A DNA stretch of 64,000 bases from Rhodoferax sp. OV413 (lineage in GTDB: Bacteria; Pseudomonadota; Gammaproteobacteria; Burkholderiales; Burkholderiaceae_C). Shown one piece after another: positions 7,501-15,234 of the stretch; positions within the stretch are counted from its first letter, which is position 1, and every line of letters begins with the position of its first letter. The DNA lies in the NCBI RefSeq assembly GCF_900104385.1, contig NZ_FNJA01000007.1, positions 1 to 64,000 of the forward strand, in the 5' to 3' direction. Under the pieces are notes generated by a model that saw only the letters and a program-made list of their open reading frames with translations, was not told the origin of the DNA and made no database searches. Position numbers and translations under genes: made by a program.

Positions 7501-8732
7501 CAGGCCAGCGCCTGGGCGAAGTCGGCCAGCAGATCGGCGCGCTCCTCCAGCCCCACCGACAAGCGGATCAGCCCATCGGCAATGCCCATCTTGGCGCGCA
7601 CCTCGGCACCGGCTTCCCAGAAGATGGTCGGAGCCACCGGGATGATCAGCGTGCGGGTATCGGCCAGGCCGGTGGCCTTGACCGGAATCTGCAGGCGGTT
7701 GATGAAGGCCAGGCAGGCATCCACGTCGGCCAGCTCAAACGACAGCAGCCACGAGCCGGCGCTGAAGAATTGCTTCGCCAGCGCATGCTGCGGGTGCGAT
7801 TCGAGCATCGGGTAATGCACCTTCACCACCTTGGGATGGGCTTCCAAGAAGCGCGCCAGTTCCAGCGCCGTGGCGCTGCTGTAGGCGACGCGCAAGGTGG
7901 CAGTCTCAGCGCCCATGGCGATGCTGTGCGCGTGTTCGCTGGACAGCGAAGCGCCCATGTCGCGCAGGCCCTTCTTGCGGATCTGCTGCAGGCCCCACTG
8001 GCGCGCATCGCCCTTGCGGTAGGGCTCAAAAATGTTCGGATAGGCCGCCCAGTCGAACAAACCGGTATCGGTGACCGAGCCGCCCAGCGCGCTGCCGTGG
8101 CCGGCGATAGTCTTGGTCAGCGCGTTGACCACCAGACTGGCGTCCACTACTTTGGGCTTGAACAGCACCGGCGAAGTGATGGTGTTGTCCACCACATAGA
8201 CCAGGCCCCGCGTCTTGCACAGCGCGCCGATGGCGGCCATGTCCGGGATCTGGGTGCCGGGGTTGGCGATGGTTTCCACAAACACCATGCGGGTGTTGGG
8301 CTGCACGGCCGCGGCCACGTTGGCCACATCGGTGGCATCTACCGTGGTCACTTCGATGCCCAGGCCGCGCAGTGTGCCGAAGATGCTATTGGTATTGCCA
8401 AACACGAACTGGCTGGCCACCAGGTGGTCGCCGGCGCGCAGCAGGGTCAAAAAGATGGCGGTGATCGCGCCCATGCCGGTGGCAAAGCAAATGCTGCCTA
8501 GGCCGTCTTCCATCTTCGTCACCTTGGCTTCCAGCGCCGCCGTGGTGGGCGTGCCCTGGCGCGCGTAGTTGAAACCGCCTTTCAGCGTGCCCTGGAACAC
8601 GCCGATCAGGTCTTCGACCTTGTCGAAGCCGTACTGCACCGAGGTGTGGATGGGTTTGTGCACCGCGCCATGCTCGGTGCCAAAGGCCTTGTCGCCGTGC
8701 ACGATGGTGGTGGTGAAGCCTTGCGTAGCCAT
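7500..8732 (-). CDS. Cys/Met-metabolism PLP-dependent enzyme (cystathionine gamma-synthase / O-acylhomoserine sulfhydrylase family)
   Basis: A 410-residue fold-type I PLP enzyme. Visible are the PLP phosphate and ring contacts (SICFATGMGAI about 80-90; VDNT with Asp182) and the Schiff-base lysine, Lys207, in ALTKTIAGHG. The family performs gamma- or beta-replacement or elimination on homoserine esters or sulfur amino acids in methionine and cysteine synthesis. The lysine context differs from the textbook SATKYxxGH, so the exact substrate is uncertain; it resembles the group annotated as cystathionine gamma-synthase family protein in Burkholderiales. It is divergent from the aldehyde dehydrogenase across 218 bp that must hold both promoters. 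Confidence 0.88.
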   Translation of the reverse strand: MATQGFTTTIVHGDKAFGTEHGAVHKPIHTSVQYGFDKVEDLIGVFQGTLKGGFNYARQGTPTTAALEAKVTKMEDGLGSICFATGMGAITAIFLTLLRAGDHLVASQFVFGNTNSIFGTLRGLGIEVTTVDATDVANVAAAVQPNTRMVFVETIANPGTQIPDMAAIGALCKTRGLVYVVDNTITSPVLFKPKVVDASLVVNALTKTIAGHGSALGGSVTDTGLFDWAAYPNIFEPYRKGDARQWGLQQIRKKGLRDMGASLSSEHAHSIAMGAETATLRVAYSSATALELARFLEAHPKVVKVHYPMLESHPQHALAKQFFSAGSWLLSFELADVDACLAFINRLQIPVKATGLADTRTLIIPVAPTIFWEAGAEVRAKMGIADGLIRLSVGLEERADLLADFAQALA

Positions 8733-8950
8733 GCTGAAATTCCTCTGATTACTTTGGCCTCAATTAAAACATCTGGCGCTGTGGGTTTTGGCCGCTCCAT
8801 CGTTTTAAACATATCCATTACGGTATGTATGCCATGCGCTAATCAATCAATCGGTTATCCCTCCGGTGATAGCATCATGGGTCTTTCCGCCGGCCGCCCC
8901 TGCTGCGCGCCTTTCTTCGCTTTCTACCGTCTTCACCGAGGTTTCCCCCC

Positions 8951-10423
8951 ATGCTGCAATCCACCGAAGCCCGTACCGGCACCGCCATTGGCGCGCCCTG
9001 GCCCGAATCCACCCTGGCCGAAATCAACCAGACGGTGGCCGCTGCCGCTGCGGTGGCCGACAGCTTTGGCGCCACCTCGGCCGCCCAGCGCGCCAGCCTG
9101 CTGCGCGCCCTGTCCGCCGCCCTGGAAGCCGACCGCGCCAACCTGGTAGCCGTGGCCGACCGCGAAACCGGCCTGGGCCTGCCCCGCCTGAATGGCGAGC
9201 TCGACCGCACCACCTTCCAGCTGCGCGGCTTTGCCGATGTGCTGGAAGCCGGCACCATCCACGCCAGCATCGACGATGCCGCCGTTGCCGGCGCACCGCC
9301 CGTGGGCCGGCCGCGCCTGACCCGGGTCCGCGTGCCCGTCGGTCCCGTGGCCATGTTCTCGGCCAGCAACTTCCCGTTTGCGTTCTCGGTGCTGGGCGGC
9401 GATACCGCAGCGGCGCTGGCCGCCGGCTGCCCGGTGGTGGTCAAGGGCCACCCCGCCCATCCCGAGCTGTCGCGCCAGACCGCCGCCATAGGCCAACGCG
9501 TGGTGGCCGAGCAAGGTTTGCCGGCCGGCGTGTTCGGCTTTGTGCAAGGCGGCTCGATCGAAGTCGGCGTGCAGCTGGTGCAGGCCCCGGCGATTGCGGC
9601 TGTGGCGTTCACCGGCTCGTTCAAGGGCGGCACTGCGCTGGCCAAGATCGCCGGCGAGCGTCCGCGCCCGATTCCGTTCTACGGCGAACTCGGCTCGGTG
9701 AACCCGCTGGTGGTGCTGCCCTCGGCCGCCGCCAACAACGGCGCCGAACTGGCCGCCACCCTGGCCGGCTCGATCTGCCTGGGCGCAGGCCAGTTCTGCA
9801 CCAGCCCCGGCATCATCCTGGTGCAAAAGGACGCTGCCTCTGACGCGTTTGTCAGCAGCTTCGCCGCCGCGCTGCAAGGCCTGCAGCCGCACGCGATGTT
9901 GTCCGCCCCCATCCGTTCCACCTTCGACAAGGGCGTGGCCCGCTGGCGCGCTGCCGAGGCCCTGACCAAGCTGGTGGCCGACGATTCCACCGGCGCTGCC
10001 GCACCGCGCCCCTTCCTGGCCGAAGTGCAGGCCGCCAACTTCATCCAAGACCACGGTTTGCACGAAGAAGTGTTCGGCTCGGCCGCACTGGTGGTGCGCG
10101 TGGGCTCGGTGGACGAGACCATCGCCGTGCTGCGCGCCATCGGCGGCTCGCTGACCGTCACCCTGTGGGGCGCCGAAACCGAAGACGAAGCCACCCGCAG
10201 CCTGGTGCGTGCCGCCACCCAGGTAGCCGGCCGCGTGCTGTTTGCCGGCGTGCCCACCGGCGTGGCCGTGACCGCAGCCCAGCACCACGGCGGCCCGTAC
10301 CCTGCGTCGACCCAGCCGTTCACCACCTCGGTGGGCTATGCGGCGGTAGACCGCTTCCTGCGCCCCGTGGCCTTGCAGGACGCACCGGCCTGGCTGATTG
10401 CGCGCAACGGCATCCCCGGCTAA
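8951..10423 (+). CDS. Aldehyde dehydrogenase, 2,5-dioxovalerate (alpha-ketoglutarate semialdehyde) type
   Basis: A 490-residue NAD(P)-dependent aldehyde dehydrogenase. Catalytic features are visible: the Cys in GQFCTSPG, the Glu in FYGELGSVNP, and the cofactor region FSASNFPFAFSVLGGDTA and VVKGHPAHP. The sequence style (SASNFPFAFSV, HPAHPELS, AAQHHGGPYPAS near the C-terminus) matches the NADP-type group that oxidises alpha-ketoglutarate semialdehyde to 2-oxoglutarate in the catabolism of aldaric acids, pentoses or hydroxyproline. No companion dehydratase is next to it, so the upstream pathway cannot be told from here. GAGG lies about 9 bases before the ATG. Dispersed repeat copy C begins 3 bases after the stop. 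Confidence 0.88.
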   Translation: MLQSTEARTGTAIGAPWPESTLAEINQTVAAAAAVADSFGATSAAQRASLLRALSAALEADRANLVAVADRETGLGLPRLNGELDRTTFQLRGFADVLEAGTIHASIDDAAVAGAPPVGRPRLTRVRVPVGPVAMFSASNFPFAFSVLGGDTAAALAAGCPVVVKGHPAHPELSRQTAAIGQRVVAEQGLPAGVFGFVQGGSIEVGVQLVQAPAIAAVAFTGSFKGGTALAKIAGERPRPIPFYGELGSVNPLVVLPSAAANNGAELAATLAGSICLGAGQFCTSPGIILVQKDAASDAFVSSFAAALQGLQPHAMLSAPIRSTFDKGVARWRAAEALTKLVADDSTGAAAPRPFLAEVQAANFIQDHGLHEEVFGSAALVVRVGSVDETIAVLRAIGGSLTVTLWGAETEDEATRSLVRAATQVAGRVLFAGVPTGVAVTAAQHHGGPYPASTQPFTTSVGYAAVDRFLRPVALQDAPAWLIARNGIPG

Positions 10424-10426
10424 TTT

Positions 10427-10489
10427 GCTATGTAAAGCATAGCTGCCTGCGCAGATAGTACCTGCGCCAGGCAGCTAAAAAGCTTGTAA
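10427..10489 (+). repeat. Dispersed hairpin repeat, copy C
   Basis: Sequence GCTATGTAAAGCATAGC followed by a strong hairpin (AGCTGCCTGCGCAG / CCTGCGCCAGGCAGCT) and AAAAAGCTTGTAA. The tail is identical to that of copy F. It lies between the aldehyde dehydrogenase and the TIR operon. Confidence 0.85.
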
Positions 10490-10651
10490 TTCTGAGCACC
10501 CTGCGGTGCCATCGGATGTGTAACCGCAGCCGGTGGCGCCGGATACACATCGTGCTGCGCCAGCAACTCTGCGTGTAATATCTTCGGGCTGAGCCGACCC
10601 AGCCCCTGTGCGCACCGCGCAGCCGGACGGGCCTTGCCGCAGGGGAACGTC

Positions 10652-11449
10652 ATGGCAGACATCTTCCTGAGCTACAACGAAAAAGACCGCGAGCGGGTCC
10701 GCAGCCTGGCACAGACCCTGGAGACAGCGGGCTGGTCGGTCTGGTGGGACCGCCGCGTGCCGGCCGGCGTCACCTGGCGCAACCTGCTGGAACAAGAGCT
10801 GCAAGACATGCGCTGCATGCTGGTGCTCTGGTCGAACAACTCCATCCACAGCGAATGGGTCTGCGAAGAGGCCACCGAAGGCCGCTTGCTGGGCCGGCTG
10901 ATCCCCGTGTTCATCGACCGCGTGCGCCCGCCCGCCGGCTTCCGCGAGGTGCAGGCGGCCGATCTGGTCGGCTGGGACGGCAGCCCGGGCTTTCCCGGCC
11001 TGCAGCAGCTGCTGCAGGACATTGCGCACAAGCTGGGCACCCCGGCCCCGCAACCCATTCCAAAACCGAATCCGGTGCACCCCATTAAGCCCTGGCTTTG
11101 GGGCGGCGCGGCGTCGCTGCTGGTGCTGGCCGTGGTGGCCTATTTCGGCGCAGCCGCACTGGCACGCAGGGAGACGGTGGCCGAACGCCCGGCCGTCACC
11201 GCGCCCATCACCATCCCGCCCGCGCCCACCGCCACTGTAGCGACGCCCAGCGCATCGGCGACGCCGACCCTGCTGCCACCGGTCACCCCGGTAGCCGTCG
11301 TGACCCCACCAATCCGCACCAACCCACCGGTAGTGAAAAAGCGCGACCCCGCCAATCCACGCTGCACTGCGCTGCGGGAGCGGCAGGCGCTGGGCGAGGC
11401 CTTGTCCAGCCAGTCGCAGTTGTTCGTGCAACAGGAGTGCCAGAAATGA
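10652..11449 (+). CDS. TIR-domain protein with one membrane anchor and periplasmic tail
   Basis: 265 residues. Residues 1-130 form a TIR domain: MADIFLSYNEKD start, WSVWWDRRVPAG, CMLVLWSNNSIHSEWVCEEA and PVFIDR. The Glu four residues after Trp69 (Glu73) aligns with the NADase Glu in the WVHKE context of SARM1, so NAD cleavage or signal-nucleotide production is possible. A Pro-rich linker leads to a membrane helix (about 148-170), then a Pro/Thr-rich stretch and a tail with two Cys (RCTALRERQ...QQEC) that could form a disulfide outside. Orientation is inferred as TIR in the cytoplasm, tail in the periplasm. The ATG at 10652 is chosen because AGGGGA lies 6 bases upstream. First gene of a three-gene operon, overlapping the next by 4 bp. 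Confidence 0.88.
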   Translation: MADIFLSYNEKDRERVRSLAQTLETAGWSVWWDRRVPAGVTWRNLLEQELQDMRCMLVLWSNNSIHSEWVCEEATEGRLLGRLIPVFIDRVRPPAGFREVQAADLVGWDGSPGFPGLQQLLQDIAHKLGTPAPQPIPKPNPVHPIKPWLWGGAASLLVLAVVAYFGAAALARRETVAERPAVTAPITIPPAPTATVATPSASATPTLLPPVTPVAVVTPPIRTNPPVVKKRDPANPRCTALRERQALGEALSSQSQLFVQQECQK

Positions 11450-12702
11450 AACTCTCATCCCCCACCACCAGCGTGCTGCTGGCCGCGCTGCTGCTCAGCG
11501 CCTGCCAGGCGGGCCGCATCGCCCTGCCCTCGCTACCACCGGCTCCGACAGCGCCAGCACCGGCCGCTGCTGCGGCCCCCGCAGCTCCCGCACCAGCGGC
11601 GCCACCGCCGCCCATCCTGCCCTACGACGAAGCCGTGCAGACCGCGGCCACCACGCTGCTGAAGAACGCCCAGTTGCCCGCCGCCGGTGCACGCCACCCC
11701 GTGGTCATCGACCCGCTGGTGGACGGCATGACCGGCGCCCAGTCGAACACCACGCGCTCCATGGGGCAAAAGCTGGCGACGCTGATCCGCGAGCAGTATC
11801 CGCAGCTGGAACTGCTGCCTTTTTCCGCCGCCAATGTGGCGCGCAGCCCGCTGGTGCTGATCGGCACGTTCACCGGTGTGAACGCCGCGCGGCAGAGCGC
11901 CGGCGTGCGCGAGGCCTACCGCATCTGCTTTGCGCTGGCCGACCTGAAGACCGGCAAGCTGGTCAGCAAGGGGCTGGCGTTTTCCAAACCTGAAGGCGTG
12001 GACCCGACGCCGCTGGCCAGCTTCCGCGACGCTCCCGCCTGGACCGAAGACCCGGCCACACTCGGCTATATCCGCACCTGCCAGGGCACGCGCGCCGGTG
12101 ACCCGATCAATGCCTTGTACACCGAGCGCATCCTGGCCGCCGCCCAGGTGGCCGAGGCCATGGACGCCTACGACGCCGGCCGCTACCAGGAGGCGCTGGA
12201 TCTGTACAGCAGCGCCCAGCGCAGCCCGGCCGGCGACCAGTTCCGGGTCTACAACGGCATCTACCTGGCCAACTGGAAACTGGGCCGGCGGGATCGGGCC
12301 GAGGCCGCGTTCGCCAAGATCGTCGACTTCGGGCTGGAGCAGAAGCGCCTGGCGGTGAAGTTTTTGTTCCGCCCCGGCTCTACCGCCTTTGGCAGCGAAA
12401 CCCGGCTGACCGAGGCCTATCCGCTGTGGCTCAAATCCATCGCCACCCGCACCGCCACTGGCGCCGCCTGCCTGGAAATCACCGGCCACACCAGCGCCAC
12501 AGGGCCCGAGCCGCTGAACGAAAGGCTGTCGCTGCTGCGCGCCGAATATGTGAAGACCCGGCTGGAAGCCAGCAGCCCGGCCCTGGGCAAACGCAGCATC
12601 GCCAACGGCATGGGCTCGCGCCAAACCATGGTCGGCAATGGGCGTGACGACGCGTCCGATGCACTGGACCGGCGGGTGGAATTCAAGGTCATAGGCTGCT
12701 GA
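11446..12702 (+). CDS. Lipoprotein with FlgO-like, TPR-like and OmpA-like regions
   Basis: 418 residues. The N-terminus (MKLSSPTTSVLLAALLLSAC) is a lipoprotein signal with a lipobox ending at Cys20, followed by an Ala/Pro-rich linker. A middle region (PVVIDPLVDGMTGAQSNTT... to about residue 200) resembles FlgO/CsgG-like envelope domains. A TPR-like pair follows (AYDAGRYQEALDLYSSA and LGRRDRAEAAFAKI). The C-terminus has an OmpA-like peptidoglycan-binding pattern: ITGHTS, PLNERLSLLRAEYVK, DALDRRVEFKV. It is probably anchored in the outer membrane and bound to the wall. The ATG overlaps the stop of the TIR gene (ATGA) and has GGAG upstream, which fixes this start and implies coupled translation. 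Confidence 0.85.
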   Translation: MKLSSPTTSVLLAALLLSACQAGRIALPSLPPAPTAPAPAAAAAPAAPAPAAPPPPILPYDEAVQTAATTLLKNAQLPAAGARHPVVIDPLVDGMTGAQSNTTRSMGQKLATLIREQYPQLELLPFSAANVARSPLVLIGTFTGVNAARQSAGVREAYRICFALADLKTGKLVSKGLAFSKPEGVDPTPLASFRDAPAWTEDPATLGYIRTCQGTRAGDPINALYTERILAAAQVAEAMDAYDAGRYQEALDLYSSAQRSPAGDQFRVYNGIYLANWKLGRRDRAEAAFAKIVDFGLEQKRLAVKFLFRPGSTAFGSETRLTEAYPLWLKSIATRTATGAACLEITGHTSATGPEPLNERLSLLRAEYVKTRLEASSPALGKRSIANGMGSRQTMVGNGRDDASDALDRRVEFKVIGC

Positions 12703-12704
12703 CC

Positions 12705-13193
12705 ATGGACGAGCTCCCACTGCTGCGGCAAACCAAGGCGGCCTACGGCGCCGAGTACGAGAAGCACTTCTTCGAGCAGTACAAGCTGTACGTAGAAATG
12801 GCCGACCGGGTCAGTGCCCGGCGCATACTGGCAAACTCGTTTTTCGTGGGTGTGCACACCGCGCTGATCACCGCCTTCACCGTGCTGCTGAAGGAAAAGG
12901 TGCTACAGCCCAGCCTGGCCGGGCTGGCGCCGTTTCTGGCGGTGATGCTGCTGTGCTTCATCTGGTGGCGCGTGGTGTATTCCTACCGCCAGCTGAACTC
13001 GGCCAAGTTCAAGGTCGTGCATGCGCTGGAGCAGATGCTGCCCGTCGCCCCCTACGACGCCGAATGGACGGCCATGGGCCGAGGCACCAACGCCAAGCTC
13101 TACCTGCCGCTGACCCATGTGGAGAACTGGGTGCCGGTGTGCTTTGGCCTGCTGTACCTGCTGCTGGCGATTACGCTATACAGCAGGGGCTGA
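12705..13193 (+). CDS. RipA/SLATT-like small integral membrane protein
   Basis: 162 residues, starting 2 bases after the lipoprotein stop. An N-terminal amphipathic part with YKLYVEMADRVSARRILAN is followed by three hydrophobic segments (about 46-62, 73-92 and 142-160), with a cytoplasmic-looking block YRQLNSAKFKVVHALEQMLP between the second and third. The YVE-ADR-S-RR-AN signature matches, as I recall, the family named RipA family octameric membrane protein, which is broadly similar in layout to SLATT membrane effectors. Biochemical function is not known. Its place as third gene of an operon with a TIR protein is the main clue to its role. Confidence 0.72.
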   Translation: MDELPLLRQTKAAYGAEYEKHFFEQYKLYVEMADRVSARRILANSFFVGVHTALITAFTVLLKEKVLQPSLAGLAPFLAVMLLCFIWWRVVYSYRQLNSAKFKVVHALEQMLPVAPYDAEWTAMGRGTNAKLYLPLTHVENWVPVCFGLLYLLLAITLYSRG

Positions 13194-13200
13194 CAGCTGA

Positions 13201-13707
13201 TTACTTGACGCTGGTGGCGTCCACCATGCGGTAGTACAGGCCATACGGGTCGTCGTTCAGCACCGCGAAGGTGCCCTCCACCACCACCGGCTCCATGCTG
13301 TATTTGACCGGCGTCTTGGTCTTGACCTCGACCATGCTCTCGGGTCCGCCGGGCAGGCAGAACGAGCAGGTGAGGGGCACCGAGCTGATCAGAAAATGCT
13401 TTTGCCGCTCGCCCGGCTCTAGCGGCATCATGAAGCCCTGGACCCGCTGGGTTTTCTGGTGCAAGGCCAGCTGGGCCAGGCCGAAGTGCGGCAGGATGCG
13501 GTTCTTTTCGGCCCGGGTCTTTACTGCCGTCAGCACCGACCAGGGCACCACGTCGGCGCGTTCGGCCAGCGGCGCGAACGGGCTGCTCGGGCTGTGGTAG
13601 CCCGCGCCAGTGCCGGCTGGCAGGTCAATGGAACCCAGGGGTTGCGTCTGCGCCAGCGCCGACCCCAGGGTCAACGCGCCCAATATGGTGATTACAAAAC
13701 GGTGCAT
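13201..13707 (-). CDS. Secreted DUF3299 protein
   Basis: 168 residues with a cleavable signal peptide (MHRFVITILGALTLGSALA). The mature part has the DUF3299 core: VPWSVLTAVKT, VQGFMMPLEPGE, LTCSFCLPGGPESMVEV and VEGTFAVLNDD. The CSFC pair could bind a metal or form a disulfide. The family has no assigned reaction. I recall a DUF3299-like gene beside a MacB-like ABC pair in a zinc-responsive Pseudomonas aeruginosa operon (PA4063-PA4066); the arrangement here, downstream of a Zur-like regulator, looks equivalent. Last gene of the minus-strand arm, 13 bp after the small Cys-containing protein. Confidence 0.8.
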   Translation of the reverse strand: MHRFVITILGALTLGSALAQTQPLGSIDLPAGTGAGYHSPSSPFAPLAERADVVPWSVLTAVKTRAEKNRILPHFGLAQLALHQKTQRVQGFMMPLEPGERQKHFLISSVPLTCSFCLPGGPESMVEVKTKTPVKYSMEPVVVEGTFAVLNDDPYGLYYRMVDATSVK

Positions 13708-13720
13708 GCGGCCATCCTCT

Positions 13721-13963
13721 TCAGTGTTCGTGTTTCATTCCGCAGTATTTTCCAATAGCCAGACCCTTGCAAGCGGCTTGCAGTTCCTTGACGCATACAT
13801 CTTCACCTTTACCTGCCTCGCGGCACTTGGCGGCGTTCTCGTGGGCGGCGGCAATCGCGCGGTGGCGGGCCACGTCTTCCTTGGTGTCCTTGTCGCTCTC
13901 GGCGGCGAAGGCGCTGGCGGCCAGCAGGCTGGACAGGATCAGGGTGGCGAGGTTCTTGGTCAT
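13721..13963 (-). CDS. Small secreted Cys/His-containing protein
   Basis: 80 residues: signal peptide (MTKNLATLILSSLLAASAFA), then a charged mature peptide of about 60 residues with four Cys and a His-containing end (CREAGKGEDVCVKEL...CKGL...YCGMKHEH). The His/Cys tail could bind metal, which would fit the zinc context, but this is inference. ATG at 13963 is preferred because GGAG lies about 7 bases upstream; a TTG four codons earlier would place the start on the ribosome-binding site itself. Sits between the FtsX-like permease and the DUF3299 gene. Confidence 0.7.
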   Translation of the reverse strand: MTKNLATLILSSLLAASAFAAESDKDTKEDVARHRAIAAAHENAAKCREAGKGEDVCVKELQAACKGLAIGKYCGMKHEH

Positions 13964-13981
13964 AAAAAACTCCAATCAGGG

Positions 13982-15184
13982 TTAACGGTTATTGAGCAAA
14001 GTGGTCACGTCCAGCCGGTAGGCGCCGATAGCCGGCAGCGCAGCGGCCAGTGCGGCCACCACGGCACCCAGCAACGGCACCCACCATTCGGACGGCAGCC
14101 ATATCCAGCCGGTCAGCGGCAGCGAGCGCTCGGCCTGCAGCCAGCTGCCGACCAACTCGGCCAGCCCATGGCCGGCGAGCAGGCCCAGGGCCGTGGCCAT
14201 GGCGGCCAGCAGCAGAGCTTCGCAGAGCACCAGGCCGGCGATCTTGGCCGGCGGCGCGCCCAGCATGCGCAGCATGGCCAGGTCGGCACGGCGCTCGCGC
14301 ACCGCATTCCACAGGGCGATAAAGACGCTCAGGCCGGCGGTCAGCAACAGCACCGCGCCAAAGCCGCGCAGCACCTCGGTGCCCACCCCCACCATGCGCA
14401 GTAGGCGGGTGATTTCCACCGCCGGCGCCGCGGCCTGCATCTCGGTGGTGGTGTTGATGAAGCGCGGAAAGCTCACCGCCGCCAGCGGGCTCTTGTAGGT
14501 GATCAGCGCCAGGGTGATCTCGCGCTCTTCTTCCATGATCTTCTGGTCTTCGTCGTCCAGGGCCGTGGCCTTTTCGTGCACCTTCCAGACCGATTCGGTG
14601 GCGGTTAGCACCAGCCGGTCCAGCACGCAGCCGCAGGGGGCCAGCACGCCGGTCACGGTATAGGGAAAGTCGCCGTGGATATGCCCGCCGCCGCCCAGGC
14701 CGTGCGAACCGTAGAACTTGGCGCCGACACTGAGGCCGGTGTTCTGTGCCACCTGGGCGCCCACCACGGTTTGCATCGCCTGGGTCCAGAGCGCGCCCTG
14801 GGCCAGCTTGGCGTCGTAATGCTCGGCGTAGGCGGTGGTGGTGCCGACGATGCGGAAGCCGCGGAAGGTATCCCCCAGGCTGATCGGGATCAGCTTGGCG
14901 ATGCGCGGGTCTTTCTCCATCTCCTTGACTGCCGCCAGCGGGATGTTGCCCGGCGGCACGTCGATGTGGAACACGCCGGCCAGGATCAGCTGCATGGGGC
15001 TGCCCTTGGCGCCGACCACGGCGTCTATGCCGGCCAGATCGCGCTCAAATGCCCGGTCCATCTGCGTGCTGACCAGCCAGACGAAGGTGATGCTGGCCAG
15101 GCCCAGCGCCAGCAGCAGCAGGTTCAAAGCCGCAGTCAGCGGCCGCGACCACAGGTAGCGGAAGGCGATAGCTACGATATTCAT
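13982..15184 (-). CDS. ABC transporter permease, MacB/LolCE (FtsX) type
   Basis: 400 residues. One N-terminal membrane helix (about 17-40), a large periplasmic domain (about 42-270, with GGGGHIHGDFPY and PCGC that could touch metal), and three C-terminal helices in an FtsX domain (FGAVLLLTAGLSVFIALWNAVRERRADLAMLRMLGA). This class does not import solutes; it moves lipoproteins or drives periplasmic mechanotransmission. It is the partner of the ATPase gene just upstream (ATGA overlap), and its context suggests a zinc-related periplasmic job. The first codons lie in dispersed repeat copy D. Confidence 0.88.
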   Translation of the reverse strand: MNIVAIAFRYLWSRPLTAALNLLLLALGLASITFVWLVSTQMDRAFERDLAGIDAVVGAKGSPMQLILAGVFHIDVPPGNIPLAAVKEMEKDPRIAKLIPISLGDTFRGFRIVGTTTAYAEHYDAKLAQGALWTQAMQTVVGAQVAQNTGLSVGAKFYGSHGLGGGGHIHGDFPYTVTGVLAPCGCVLDRLVLTATESVWKVHEKATALDDEDQKIMEEEREITLALITYKSPLAAVSFPRFINTTTEMQAAAPAVEITRLLRMVGVGTEVLRGFGAVLLLTAGLSVFIALWNAVRERRADLAMLRMLGAPPAKIAGLVLCEALLLAAMATALGLLAGHGLAELVGSWLQAERSLPLTGWIWLPSEWWVPLLGAVVAALAAALPAIGAYRLDVTTLLNNR

Positions 15185-15234
15185 AGCTGCTCCTGCAGGT
15201 TAGATATGCGCTGGCTGCCGATTTGGCATGTAAT
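15170..15234 (+). repeat. Dispersed hairpin repeat, copy D (over a gene junction)
   Basis: GCTACGATATTCATAGCTGC, then TCCTGCAGG, TTAGATATGCGCTGGCTGCC, GATTTGGCATGTAA. The copy covers the end of the ATPase gene and the start codon of the permease gene on the minus strand. Confidence 0.75.

Noticed and set aside
10441-10475. Strong hairpin of repeat copy C as terminator of the aldehyde dehydrogenase gene
   Set aside because: It is followed by A residues and not T residues in the direction of transcription; the same hairpin occurs inside operons and genes.
11098-11445. Upstream extension of the lipoprotein gene
   Set aside because: It overlaps the TIR gene in another frame and would bury the lipoprotein signal; ATG 11446 with GGAG and the ATGA overlap is clear.
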